Shown here: piece after piece, positions 44,878-57,724 of the stretch | How positions within the stretch are numbered: the stretch's first letter is position 1 | How the letters are laid out: each line of letters begins with the position of its first letter | Source of the DNA: Alisma plantago-aquatica | Lineage: Eukaryota > Streptophyta > Magnoliopsida > Alismatales > Alismataceae | Direction: 5' to 3' | NCBI GenBank assembly: GCA_963693085.1 | Contig: OY856409.1 | Coordinates: forward strand, 1,340,165,415-1,340,229,414 | DNA length: 64,000 bases | Translations under genes and position numbers: made by a program | Notes under the pieces: model-generated | What the model was told of the DNA's origin: nothing | Databases searched by the model: none | Seen by the model: the letters and a program-made list of their open reading frames with translations, nothing else

Positions 44878-47549
44878 CATCGGCTAATTGTATGCCACTC
44901 TATCTATAAATGTGGTTTGCACAATCCCAATGCAAGGAAATACACAAATTACAAAATAGTAATTAGATGTAAAAAATTTAAAGTACATATAGACCACAAA
45001 AGTGGAGTTATTATTATACTTGGAACATGTTTACACCCCTAATTCAGTCTTCCATTTTTTTTATCCTGAATGAATTTTATTTTCATATCCACTCACCTTT
45101 TAATCCTTCTTTTATTATTCATTTTAAATTCTTTATCCACCCGATTTTTTTTGTAAGATTTCATATGGGTTCAAGGATTTTTGTCTAATTTTAGGCCAAA
45201 AGGTCACACCCAATGGATCTTTTTCTAGGTCAAAGGATTGAAGCATGCCAACTATGATTGTTCCTCAAATGGTGGAATTGACTAGGCTTTCATGATATTT
45301 TGTGCACATTACATTGCATGTGTGAAGGGTTTACTGACCCTAATGACATGATTAGACCATACTTGCAATGGCACCCGAGTGCATTTATTTTTCACCTAAT
45401 TCTAAAGATGGAACCTTTATAGAACTAGACCAAACCATGACTACCATACAACTATGCATACCCCCCTACTCACATTCTAGAGGTTCTCATGGAGATCAAA
45501 CTTTGGTGTCAAATTTGAATGATAACTAAAGAACTTGAGAGGACTTTGTTCCTCTCCTCTTTTAGGTTCCGTCGACCTTTGGAATCCAACTAGAGAATCT
45601 ATATCTCATAGGAAAATCCCCCTCCTTCCAATGTGTAATTAAGACAACGTTCTTGGAAATTTGGTCAAAGCAACATCAATGGGTTTTCTTAACATTCTTA
45701 GGCAGGATGACCTACATCACTGTCTCTCATTCCTTCTCCCTCTTAATGCAATTCTTATACATGTACTTAATATTTTAGATTACATTTGTAGTTCTTTATT
45801 TTCTTTACACCTTTGTTATCCTATGTTTTCTCTTTGTTAAAAAGGTGTCATTTTGTTTGGTAAACCTATGAATGTGACATCTTTTTACATATTTCCACTC
45901 ACCTTTTTATGGTTTGATTATATTGTTGGGTCAAACGTTTGTCTCCTTTCCACATTCGGTTCATGTAGAAGTGGATCTGTAATGTTAGGTTTCTCTTTTC
46001 ATATGGTTTAATTAGAAAATGGAGTTTCTACAATCATGCAATAGGATTTCCCTTCACTTTCTTTTAGCAGATACACCTTTGCAAGACTCATTCCTAAATA
46101 CTCATCATTCTATTTTTCACCACTTAGCTTTAGTCCACCATCTGATCTAGTGGCAAATTTTAAGGATACTTTGTGAGTTTAATGTCAATCGGTTATGACC
46201 TCGATTGGAAGCACCATGGTCGCCCTAATGTGTCATATACCACAAATATGATGTCTTGGTTTTAGTCTGGTAATCTGAAAGAAACATCAAAACAAAATTT
46301 CTAGGATGGCACGAGGGTGTTAGTCCTTCCTGAATAGTAACCATGATCACCAGATCTAGAGTATATGATCCATGTACTTCTTTCTTTTTTCTATTGAGTC
46401 TATTTAATAAAATAATGTGGTTGATCATGGTTTTTTTATTTCCCAAAAATTGATGCATGACTTCATTACTTTTTATGATACATGTCCTCCCTTATACAAT
46501 TTTATTTATTGCCTCACTTGTTTTGACTTTCACCAAAACCCACTAAGAAAATGATCTTATCCAACAATCTTCCACATAGGAGTTATGATATTGTCATTTT
46601 TCTGATGAAGTCAATTTTGTCATCTTTCTCATATATACTCTATGATCCTTCAATCTCATGTCAAGCTATGATAAAATTTCTACATTTAATGGAATATGCA
46701 ACATTTTTGTATGTTGATATAATATGAAAATCATTGTCATACTAAAATATAGCGAGCTACAAAATATAATTCTTTTAAAAAAATATACCAAGATATAAAT
46801 CACTCGAGTGGAAAATCTGACTAGTTATGAGTTAATTGGTTAAGAGTTAGATTCTAAGTTTTGTCTCTGATCTGGATTTCCTTATATAGAATCTTGGGTT
46901 AAAAGCCCACAATTCTGAGCCTACATTTATGGTTGTGGACTTTTGAAGATAAATCATAGAAAGTTTATGCATATTAGTACATAAATCTAACCTACCCTTT
47001 TACTAGGCCATCAATCATGGATCATCAATCAGGGATAATCTCAAATTTAGTATGGATGCCCTATACCTAAAGAGATTAGGACCACCCTCCTATAATTTGA
47101 CAGACCAAAATATCAAATGATGGTTTCATAGATCATACCATGGATTATGTTAGTGAGCTCTTAGATCTCAACCCAATGAATTTTGAAGATCTATAACCAT
47201 CTGATTCCTTGGACGATTCCTCATCGACCTACAAGCGACAAAGACTAACCACATGAGGACACACATACCACATCCACTAGATGTGCTTCCTTTGACTCTC
47301 TCTCTCTCAACTTCCATGACCCCTCACATGTCCTATTTGACCAAAACATGAGTGACATCATGACCTACCAAGATCTCTATTCTATATTACTACTTTTGAT
47401 AAGGTCTCAATGCCCTTTACCAAACTAAACTCGTTATGACCTCTTGCATTCCCTTTCACTCGTAGAGCTTCAATGGACCAAAAACCTATGTCTTCTCACA
47501 CTATCGACCCATTCTCTACATATTAGTCTAGAATTTTTGCTCTACAAGA
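44878..47549. other. 2.7 kb interval without a recognised gene
   Basis: AT-rich. From about 45370 to 46400 one plus frame is less interrupted than its surroundings, with stretches such as TMTTIQLCIPPYSHSRG and TFLEIWSKQHQWVFLTFLG, but I do not recognise a family. Nothing else was identified. It may be an old transposon or a pseudogene. Confidence 0.4.
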
Positions 47550-48227
47550 TACAAAGAGGTTGGAAATTTAACTATTTCTTCTTTAATAACTATCCTTATT
47601 TGATTCTTTCATGTGCTTGACGAAGTTTGAGGTTAATATATATAGTTTACCCTGAATGTAGAACTTTTATTGACATGGGTTCTTAGATTAGGATACTGCA
47701 AACAATTAACAAAGAAATATTGAATCATTAATGAATTTTTTTTAAAGTAATCCACTCAAACTTCGATGAATCATAGTAATGAAGTTAAATTTAATATTCT
47801 AAAAAAGATGATTTTTTTTATATTACATGTATTACACGAACATGCAATCAACATGAAAGTCCAGTAACATACATTTTGACATTAGAAATCATAAATGGTG
47901 AAGTATTTTAAAGATGTTTTACAATTGTAGAAGTATTTCATAGTTGTGATGTGGTTTCTATGTGTTCATTTAAATCCTAGTGAAGTTACATAGATATAAA
48001 AATATAAGTTGATGTTATGTTGTATGACAAGATCAACAAAATATATAATTCTTTTATTTATATTGAATGTCATTTTCTCAAAAAATAGCAATACCTCACT
48101 TTGTTTGTATGTATTTCGTATGATAAGTTGGATTGTGATATGATTTACTAGTTAGTAAGGTCGGAACATGAGATTAATTCATTTAATGATGTAGTGACGT
48201 TTGGTAGAAAGTATCCCAATGTATGGG
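47550..48227. repeat. Dispersed repeat, copy B
   Basis: Aligns with copy A from about 44155 onward; it lacks roughly the first 140 bases. It ends with AGTATCCCAATG, the counterpart of AATATCCCAT at the end of copy A. Confidence 0.75.
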
Positions 48228-48704
48228 AGATCATTCAGTTAGTTTTTTTGGTTAATAAATGGATATAATTTGGTTAATTTGTACTTTTTGAATTTAACTG
48301 AACTAGACTCAGTTAGTTTGGTTATGGTTTTTTTGTCACCATTTCGGTTATGGTTCATTTCTTAATATTTAATTTGATTGGTTAATTTGGAAAACCAAAT
48401 AAAACTTCTATAATGATATTTGTTCAAAGTATTCATAGAATTATGATCAATCATTATATTATAGTAGCATTTCATATAAATATAAATGCAATAAAGTTCA
48501 TGATACTTGATTATTATATAAATGAGGAGGTTTATTGACATAAAAGAATAACTATATAGATAAGTATATGTGCAGAGTGGTTTTTTATGAATAAAATGTG
48601 ATAATTTAGTTAATTTTTTTAACTAGATACAATACAAATTAATAAGAAAATTAATCTTTTAACCACTTAATTGAAAGAAATTAACCAAAATGACCTACTT
48701 AACC
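48228..48704. repeat. AT-rich MITE-like insertion between copies B and C
   Basis: Both ends carry TTTTGGTTAAT in inverse orientation (near 48245-48260 and 48665-48690), and the interior is AT-rich without frames. The position, exactly between the end of copy B and the start of copy C, suggests a small foldback or MITE insertion. Terminal repeats are imperfect and no target duplication was confirmed. Confidence 0.35.
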
Positions 48705-49391
48705 AAAGGTGGGAAACTCCACAATTGTCAATGCTTACTGGGTTCATGTAATAGGTTTGACGTAATACATAACCTAGCCAACCATGCTTTATTGAAATTG
48801 ACATTTACATATATGCAGATGAATGAATTGTTATACTATAAAACTCTAGCTCAAACAAGTAGAGTTTGAATAATCTAGCATTTTTCTTCTACAGATAAAG
48901 AGAGAGCGATTATGAGATTTTTATATTTACCTTTTCCACTAAAACAATATTCTAATTTGATTCTTTTATGTTTGCTTGTCCAAGTTGAGGTTAATATATA
49001 TAGTATAAAATAAATGTATAACTTTATTCGAAATTGGTTCCTTCATTAGAATACCACCAAAAACTAAAAAGTGGAAACATCAATATTTTAATAAAATGGT
49101 TTTTATGTAATCAGATCAAACTTAGAAAAATTGTAGAAGTGAAGACAAAATTAATATTCTAAAAGGATGAAGTTTGACTTCTTTCAAGTGTATTTCATGA
49201 TTAGAAGAAACACACACTGAACATGGAAATACTAGATATGGATTTTAACATTATAGGTACTAAATGTGCCAAATATTTTTTGCTATATTTTAGAATTATA
49301 GAATTATTTTGTGTTATGATGTTGTTGATATCTACTTTATTTAAATCGTAATGAAGTTCGACATATATAACATGGAAACTGATGTTATATT
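48705..49391. repeat. Dispersed repeat, copy C, left part
   Basis: Begins GGTGGGAAACTCCACAATTG, the counterpart of the start of copy A. Its remaining end is at 57725-57840, across the copia-2 insertion (ATAATTCTTTTGCTTATATT block). ATATT at 49387-49391 is the target duplication. Confidence 0.75.
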
Positions 49392-49846
49392 TGTTAGCAA
49401 AGAATACCCTAGTTTAGGGGAGCATCTATGTATGAAAATGTGTCGTGTCTAAAAGCATTATAAAATAAAGGCATTGCAGATGTCAAAAAAAATGCGACGG
49501 TGCCGATATCTAAAACATTCAATGAAGTGGGCAAGTCCTAGAGTTGCACGGTGAAGTATACAATGTTTGAGTAAATATCGAAGTAGGATGCTGGGAGGAT
49601 TAACCTGACATATCCTTATAGATGGTAGTTTCTCTCTCCTTTAGGGTTCTTTGGGATATGAAAGTTAGTTATAGTAGACACCCATGGAGAGAGGACCAAT
49701 GCCTTAAAGAATATATTTAATTTCTCCATATCCATTATCAAGAGGCATGGAAGTTATGAGAATCCACCCTAAACCCCAATAGAAGCATCCATACATAGAT
49801 TTAATATATTGTATTTATTTTGGGCCACACTATAGGGGATTTAACA
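49392..49846 (-). repeat. 3' LTR of copia-2
   Basis: 455 bases, starting TGTTAGCAAAG and ending GATTTAACA. It aligns along its whole length with 57265-57719 at low identity (shared TCTAAAAGCA, GAGGCAT, GAGAATC or GAGAGTTC blocks). Confidence 0.85.
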
Positions 49847-49862
49847 TATTCTCACTTGGACC
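49847..49862 (-). other. Polypurine tract of copia-2
   Basis: Minus strand reads GGTCCAAGTGAGAATA directly before the LTR, the classic plant copia second-strand primer. Confidence 0.8.
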
Positions 49863-49949
49863 ATAATTATTTGGCAAAAAAATTCAACAATTTCCATTGA
49901 TTCTTAACATAAACACTTTGATATATATGAATAAGATATGAGCCAAGGG

Positions 49950-51955
49950 GTTGATACCCATTAAATGGGTACTCCCTTCTATGCACGATAATATCAAAAA
50001 ATCTTCTATACAATGGTGTAGCTTCCTAAATCAGTATAACTCAAACCTATTCTATGATGAAAATTTATGTCAAAACTGCCATTTGGTTATAACTAGTATT
50101 AAAATAGTTTTATGAAGTTAAATATATGATCATATATACATATTTAAATAGCTAGTTCTTTTGTCAAAGGATCGAAAATCATATACTATGAACCAACTTT
50201 GATCAATCATTATCATCTTATTGTTAGATCACTATTTAACAATGCAGATCTTTATATATAGGTGTTTGCATGTGGCAGTTCTTTGATTAGTAATAGAAAA
50301 TGTAATTGCAACTTCAGTGCCCCAATATATTTATATTGGCTTATGAATTGAATCAACAATTTTAAGATCTTGTATGATATTCTTAAGCCATATCACTTGT
50401 GATGATAATTCATCGCAAGATATAAGCTTAAACTCAATTCTAGATGAAGTTGTATTCTTTTTCTTGAAACTCCTTCATGACACTACATCAACGTCTAGTA
50501 AGAAGATATAACATGTCATCAACTTCCTAGTATCTAGACATCCAACAAAATGTCCATACAAATATTCCATAACCTTAAGGTGGTGTTAATCCTTCCATAT
50601 GTAAGCATACAATCCTTTATTTCTTACAGGTAGCACATTAACTTCTTTACGACTCTTCAATAGTCAATGCATGTGTTACTTTGGTAATGACCAATCAGTC
50701 TAGTAGAACAAACAAAGTCGAGTTGTTTGCATATATGAATATATTGTAGGGTCCCAACTATTGATGGATATGATATCTTCCTCATTTATTTACTTACAAT
50801 GTCATTATTGAGACACTTTTTGGAGTTAAATTATTCTCCTTTAACTATAAGTGCAAGCGTAGCTAAACTATTTTCAATTCCATACTTTCTAAAATTTGAG
50901 GTATGTAGAATTTTTGTGGATATTCCGAGTTCGGTCTTAGCTCTGTCTCTATGATTGTCCATAACAATTACATACATGGAATCGCCAATATGTTTCATAT
51001 GTTATATGAAAGAAAATCTTTGATTTTATGCAATATTCTAAGGTTATTACTGGCAAGTACAATGTTACCTACATAAAGAATCAATATTATGAACTTATTC
51101 ATGTTGACCATCAGGTACATTCATTGATCAACAATGTTGGGGTTAAATATAGAAATTGTTATAAGGATCCTAAATTTTAGATACCCCTGTTGGGATTTTA
51201 TGTATGTCCATAACTTGATTTCTTTAATATGCAAACAATATGACTTTTACTTTAATTAATGAAATTTTGAGGTTGTTCCATATAAACTTTTCCATAAAAA
51301 TTCCCATTTTGAAAATGAAGTTCTCACATCGATGTGATGTATATAAAGATCAAAGTGAGCCGGTGAGATCATGATTACTCTAAGTGAGTCCTTTAATGAG
51401 AGGTCTCTTTGTCATCTATGCCTTCATTTTGTACGAAACCCTTCCCAATTAATCTAGCTTGGTAATGCTCAATTTTACCATTTAGGTTACTTTTTGTTTT
51501 TAAGACTCATTTTTAACCAATGTGTTTAACAATTTTTGGAAAAGGTAAAAGGTTCCAAACTTTATGTTTATCCATGGAAGTTAATTCTTGTTTCATAGAA
51601 CCAAACCATTTAGAAAACAATTCACATCCATTTCTCATGGAAAAGATAGCAAATAAATATCAATAAAGTCTACATTTTACCCTTTAAGGTGTATGGCATA
51701 GTAAGGTTAGATAGCCCTTGTCTTGTGGATATTCATAATTCAACATTTGGATCTAGTTTTTTTATAGGTCGCTCATGTTGTTCTTCATCATGAGCATTTA
51801 TAACTTTCAATTTTAACCTGGATAAAAACATGAACTAATTCTAGTGGCTCATCCACATGAAAATTTTTCAAGGGAACAATAATTGGATAGCATAGGCCAC
51901 TTTAATTAGGTGCACATGTTGGGAAACTATCATGCATTTCATCAAAAAAATTATT
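49950..51955 (-). pseudogene. copia-2 reverse transcriptase and RNase H remnants
   Basis: Minus-strand RT text around 51060-51130 reads FIILILYVGNIVLASNN. This is the catalytic YVDD region with both aspartates replaced (51064-51078), so RT is dead at its active site. HRDRAK-like and ILHKIKDFLSYN blocks follow near 50940-51050. RNase H blocks (CLDTRKLMTCYIFLL near 50530, then SRIEFKLISCDE and VIWLKNIIQDLKIVDSI near 50340-50440) lie further left. Upstream RT blocks near 51270-51900 are faint. Many stops and indels. Confidence 0.75.
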
Positions 51956-53000
51956 TTGAAGCTTTTTATTCTGACAGCTTTGATGATCCTCCAAGAATCT
52001 AGCTTTATCCATCTCAACTATCTTTCATGGGTGATATGCATGGTAAAATCTATATCCATTTGATCTTTCTGGATAACAAATGAATAAACCATTAGTGGTT
52101 CTTGGGTCAAATGCCTCTCATGTGGATTATTGATCCTAGATTCTACACAAACATCATACATGCATATAGTTTAAGGATTGTTTTCTTCCTATCTGTATTT
52201 AATTTGTGCTTTTCTAGACATACTTGCTAAGAATCTAGTTTCGTATATTCACTACTATCTTTAAAGCCTCACTCCAAATTATAGAATGAAGGGATGAATT
52301 ACATAACAACACATGAACCATTTCCTTTAGTTGAGATTCCTTCTTTTGGCTACCCAATTTTTACTTGGTGTGCTTGGCATTGTATAATGACGTACAATAC
52401 CTTATTCTTGAAGGTATTACAAAAATACTCTTTCCTCTGTCCCAAACTGACAACCATCCATAGTATTTCCCCCCTCTATTTTGCTGGACTTCCTAATCAC
52501 TTTACCTAATTGTTTCTCAACTTCAACCTTAATATCCTTAAATGCTTATAAAAATTAGTTTTATCATTCAACAAGTAGAGAAATACTTATGTTGGATAGT
52601 AATTAATAAATGTTATGTGAAACTTTCCCCTTGTAAAGTAAGGTGGCAAAGTTCCTCAAATATCTATATGAAGTCTTTCTAACATTCCATCACTATTATT
52701 TGGCCCCATTTGGGAGTGTTGGTCTTCTTAGAATTTATACATTTAAAACATGTTCTAAAATCAATAAAGTCTAAATATCTTAAGATATGCCACAACCTTT
52801 AGTACCAAATAAATGAGACTTTTCATCGAATAATGTGTGTTTATTACCAATTCACTCATGATGGAGTATAAAATTTCTCAGAATAGGGACTTTCTTTAAA
52901 CTTAATATTGATCATTTGTTAAAATACAAACACCAATTGTATTAGAGCTTTTAAATTATAAGAAGCATGAACAATTAAGAATGAAAGTAAGGCCTAACTT
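51956..53000 (-). pseudogene. copia-2 integrase remnant
   Basis: Minus-strand blocks near 52260-52360 (MVHVLLCNSSLHYL, then EALKIVVNIRN and ILSKYV) match the end of the copia integrase core. TQEPLMVYSFVIQKDQMDI followed by DFTMHITHER near 52010-52110 matches the C-terminal beta-rich part. Toward 53000 the core is eroded and the catalytic residues cannot be checked. Confidence 0.65.
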
Positions 53001-53915
53001 ATCTATCTAGAATAAAAATTGAGTTTCTATTATAATTTAATGTCAAAAATATTTTATAAGTCTAGCAAGTTTCTACTATCAAAGATTAGTCTATATGTGT
53101 CAGCATCCTCTACATAAGAGCCCCATTTATTTCCCAAATCACAAACTCTTTAAAACATAGTTGGTTTTCTTTAATTCAAAAATCCTTTTCGATGCCACCC
53201 GAGATAAAGCTAATAAATATATAATGGAACATTTGGAATATGGTATTCATATGAAACAATATGCATAATACCTTGATTTTCCAACTATTTCTTATAATTG
53301 AAGCGCTCCATTTTAGCATGTCCTTTCTGGTGGAAGATTAAGCATTTAATGACAACCTTGTTTCTTCTGATCTTGCCATTACTAGGCTTGGATAATCCAT
53401 CTAAGATATGAATAGTTCACTTCATTTTCCATTTACCCATGTTATCAAACTTGTCGTGAGTGCCCATGTGTATAGTAATTGTTCATTCTTGAGTCTCTCT
53501 TCTTCTAGAACACACATGACCGACGTATCATTTATTGACCAGTTTTCTTTTGTGTGTTACAAGATAGCTTGAAAAACTTCTACTGGATAGGTAAGGAGGC
53601 TAAAATAAAATGAATAAAAATGCATCAAAAATGAAGAACTTCATCTTATTGAGTTGTACAACAATATCTCTCCTTTCCAGTATATGTTCATGAATCCCAC
53701 TAGAGTCATGATACTCCATATAGAACATCTTTCCCATTAAGTTTCTACCCGAAGACTTACTTTAACAAAAAAAATTCCTTCATAATCATTAAAAATCCTT
53801 GTCAAATTCAGAAGTGGGAATGAACCGTCTAATATGCTTTCCAATACGTTCTTTTATAAGTAACTAACTAAGCATATTATCATAATCCCACTTCTCATAT
53901 TTGACCTTTGTAGTT
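53001..53915 (-). pseudogene. copia-2 gag and protease-region remnant
   Basis: Minus strand from about 53900 reads YEKWDYDNMLS, LLIKERIGKHIRRFIP, GIHEHILERRDIVVQLNKM and, near 53480-53560, VTHKRKLVNK and ERLKNEQ. This is the UBN2-type copia gag without its N-terminus. A knuckle relic near 53290-53350 has lost cysteines. The gag start is replaced by the tandem array that begins at 53916. Confidence 0.72.
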
Positions 53916-56342
53916 GTGGTACTTTTGTTTGCTAGTGGTTGTAGTTTTTACTCTAAAAAATCTAATTCTAAGTCCATACGCCTGAACATGAGATTTTCTT
54001 TCTATTTAGTAAAGTTTGAACTTTTGATATTTCAAATACTATTATCACCACACAATGATAAGAAAATAACAAAAATAATAAAAATTTACATATTAAAACC
54101 ACTTAATTGTTAAAGTAAAATTTGTGTTCCAATTTGTTTTACTTCCATAAAACTATTAAAAATTTGATCTTTGCAAATTAGCTTTGGATCAATTTGTAAT
54201 ACTGAGTATGACTAGTGCTTTGACGTAAACCATGATCACTTAAAGAGACTAATTTGACACATAATTCAAGTTGGCAAAATATTCTAACCTTTGGGTTGTA
54301 TATGACATGAAATTGAAGGCATGTAAATATCTCATTGGGCTTCATAACAACAAAAAACCCACCTTCGGAGTTTGTATCATTATCACATACATTAAGCTAC
54401 ATCTAAAGTCACATATTAGATATACACTTTTTTACTTTCTAGTAGACTCACTTTAGTGAGATGCCACACAATATCATAATTAATAAATTCATTAAATAGT
54501 TATGGATCATATATATATTGTGGTACTTTTTTTGCTAGTGGTTGTAGTTTTTACTCTCAAAAATCTAATTCTAAGTCCATACGTCCGAACATGAGATTTT
54601 CTTTCTATTTAGTAAAGTTTGAACTTTTGAGATTTCAAATACTGTTAGCACCACACAATGATACTGCTATCACCACACAATGATGAGAAAATAACTAAAA
54701 TAAAAAATTAACATATTAAAACTACAACTTAATTGTTAAAGTAAAATTTGAGTTCCAATTTGTTTTACTTCCATAAAACTATTAAAAATTTGATCTTTGC
54801 AAATTAGCTTTGGATGAATTTGTAATACTGAGTAGGACTAGTGCTTTTATGTGAGCCATGATCACTTAAAGAGACTAATTTGACACATAATTCAAGTTGG
54901 AAAAATATTCGAACCTTTGGGTTGTATATGACATGAAATTGAAGGCATGTAAATATCTCATTGGGCTTAATAACAACAAATAACCCACCTTCAGAGGGTA
55001 TCATTATCACATACATTAAGCTACATCTAATGTCACATATTAAATATACACTTTTTTACTTTCTAGCAGACTCACTTTAATGAGATGACACACAATATCA
55101 TAATTATCAAATTCATTAAATAGTTAAGGGTCTTATATATATTGTGGTACTTTTGTTTGCTAGTGGTTGTAGTTTTTACTCTCAGAAATCTAATTCCAAG
55201 TCCATACGCCCGAACATGAGATTTTCTTTCTATTTAGTAAAGTTTGAACTTTTGAGATTTCAAATACTGTTATCAGCACACAATGATGAGAAAATAACTA
55301 AAATAATAAAAAATTACATACTAAAACCACAACTTAATTGTTAAAGTAAAATTTGAGTTCTATTTTGTTTTACTTCCTTAAAACTATTAAAAATTTGATC
55401 TTTGCAAATTATTTTTGGATGAATTTGTAATACTGAATAGGACTAGTGCTTTGATGTGAGCCATGATCACTTAAAGAGACTAATTTGACACATGATTCAA
55501 GTTGGCAAAATATTGTAACCTTTGGGTTGTATATGACATGAAATTGAAGGCATGCAAATATCTCATTGGGCTTAATAACAACAAATAACCCACCTTCAGA
55601 GGGTATCATTATCACATACATTGAGCTACATCTAACGTCACATATTAGATATACAGTTTTTTACTTTCTAGCAGACTCACTTTAGTGAGATGCCACACAA
55701 TATCATAACTAACAAATTCATTAAATAGTTAAGGATCTTATAAATATTGTGGTACTTTTGTTTGCTAGTGGTTGTAGTTTTTACTCTCAGAAATTCTAAG
55801 TCCATACGCTCGAACATGAGATTTTCTTTCTATTTAGTAAAGTTTGAACTTTTGAGATTTCAAATACTGTTATCACCACGCAATAATTAGAAAATAACTG
55901 AAATAATGAAAATTTACAATTTAAAACCACAACTTATTTGCTAAAGTAAATTTTGAGTTCCAATTTGTTTTACTTCCATAAACTTATTAAAAATTTGATA
56001 ATTGCAAATTAGCTTTGGATAAATTTGTAATACTGAGTAGGACTAGTGCTTTGATGTGAGCCATGATCGCTTGAAGAGACTAATTTGACACATAATTCAA
56101 GTTGGCAAAATATTCTAACCTTTGGGTTGTATATGACATGAAATTGAAGGCATGCAAATATCTCATTGGGCTTAATAACAACAAATAACCCACCTTTGGA
56201 GGGCATCATTTTCACATACATTAAGCTACATTTAACGTTACATATTAGATATACACTTTTTTACTTTCTAGCAGACTCATTTTAGTGAGATGCCACACAA
56301 TAGCATAATTAACAAATTCATTAAGTAGATCTTATATATATT
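53916..56342. repeat. Four-unit tandem array, about 605 bp per unit
   Basis: Units 53916-54519, 54520-55143, 55144-55748 and 55749-56342, each starting GTGGTACTTTTGTTTGC (a T replaces the G in unit 2). Units are very similar, far more so than the two LTRs of the surrounding copia element. Unit 2 carries a small internal duplication (ACCACACAATGATA twice, near 54650-54685). Three units (2-4) keep a 70-codon minus frame, which is the sense strand of copia-2; unit 1 has a small indel that breaks it. Confidence 0.93.
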
Positions 56343-57249
56343 GATCAAGTAACGAGAACCACCATAAAATGTTAGGTAAGTGTTCTATAACACTAGTCTC
56401 CATTTAATAAGATTTGAGTTTAGTCAAATAAATTGGGAGGTAGACTATATTTGTTTAAAGATGATGTCTACATGTGTATGATTAGAGGGTTGACAGCCAT
56501 ATGTATGAATAGCATGACCAATAGTTGTAAACCATTCAGTAGTGAGGTATCATGATCTGCCATTCCCTTCACCTTACATTCGTAGTTGGATGACGTGTTT
56601 GGATAAATTAATGATGAAAACTAGGACAATAGATTAAAAAAACCTTGATGGGCCTTTGCTGCAATTTTTTTTAAGTGATAGACATAATACTGAAAGAAAA
56701 AGAAATCGTTAATGATTGTCGATAGAGTTGGATAAGTATTTCAGTACAGTTTGCACATCTCATGAGTGACCAATGTTGCCTAGTCTCCCTCTAAAACCTT
56801 AACAAACAATTTTCACAGATCCACTACCGGTCATGACTAAGCAAGGGACACTATAGGCAAACTACAACTATAAAGATTGCGCTTGCAAACGTAGCCTTCA
56901 TATTCCTAGCTCTTCCTTGATGTACTGTAATATTTTAAAACCGTTCTTGCCCCTCAACGACTAAAATAGGAATCAGCATCATTTCTCAGGCAGTCGTCTT
57001 GATTTGCAATCTCTAGTGAAACCGTGCATAATTAACCCGCTGACCAACATGTCTAGAAAGTATGAAATAAACCACCACCGTTACATATATAGTCATTAAA
57101 TTTAACATCTCTCAAAACAGAGAAATGATAGGAAGGTACGACCAGATACGACGGAAAGGAATACATGACTTAAGAGTAATTTTAATTAATTCCGTGCATG
57201 AATAGTTAATTAAAGCAACAATTTATGTTTTTTTCAAAATCACAAATTA
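56343..57249 (-). other. copia-2 leader between array and primer site
   Basis: About 0.9 kb without recognised coding sequence. A short minus frame near 56555 starts MADHDTSLLNG and might be the displaced start of gag, but similarity is too short to call. Confidence 0.45.
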
Positions 57250-57264
57250 GACTCGGATACCACA
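57250..57264 (-). other. copia-2 primer-binding site (initiator tRNA-Met type)
   Basis: Minus strand reads TGGTATCCGAGTCTAA just inside the right LTR, the usual TGGTATCAGAGC site of plant copia elements with two or three changes. It sets the minus orientation. Confidence 0.8.
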
Positions 57265-57719
57265 TGTTAGAAACACATACCCGAGGTTTTTGGAGCGACC
57301 ATAGATGAAGATCTTGTCATCTCTAAAAGCACCGGAAAAAATGAAAGCAATGGAGATGGTAAAAATGGGTGTGACTATGGCAATTTTTGTAACATCGTAG
57401 GGCTTGAAGATTCGTGGTGAAGGAAACGACAATTGGGCTGAAGAAGAAGTGGGATGCGGGAGGAGGAAACTTCACGTATCTTTACGAGAGGCAGCTTCTT
57501 TCCATTTCTTGGTTCTCCAATAGATGAAACTCAGTTACAATAGACATCCATAGAGAGAAGACTTATATCTTATATAATATATTTATTTTTTCTCTATCCA
57601 TCATGAAGAGGCATCTCGATTATGAGAGTTCACACTATACCCAATTAGATGCATCCCTACAGGAGAATTATGAATTATATATTGTACCTATTGTGGATCA
57701 CACTACATGAGATTCAACA
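57265..57719 (-). repeat. 5' LTR of copia-2
   Basis: 455 bases, starting TGTTAGAAACAC and ending GATTCAACA. Same length as its partner. Followed by ATATT. Confidence 0.87.
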
Positions 57720-57724
57720 ATATT

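Larger units (their letters stand above)
49392..57719 (-). mobile_element. Ty1/copia retrotransposon (copia-2), old and degenerate
   Basis: 455-base LTRs at 49392-49846 and 57265-57719 (TGTTAG...CAACA), perfect ATATT target duplications (49387-49391 and 57720-57724), a polypurine tract inside the left LTR and a tRNA-Met-type primer site inside the right one. Minus-strand order from the right is gag, protease, integrase, RT, RNase H. The two LTRs differ at roughly every third to fourth base by eye, so the insertion is old, much older than gypsy-1. A four-unit tandem array of about 2.4 kb enlarges the 5' part. It is inserted in dispersed repeat copy C. Confidence 0.9.

Noticed and set aside
46225..46458. 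77-codon minus frame
   Set aside because: Isolated, AT-rich, no similarity that I recognise and no gene signals around it.
53916..56342. CRISPR-like reading of the tandem array
   Set aside because: Units are about 605 bp, head to tail with no short unique spacers, and the context is a eukaryotic retrotransposon.
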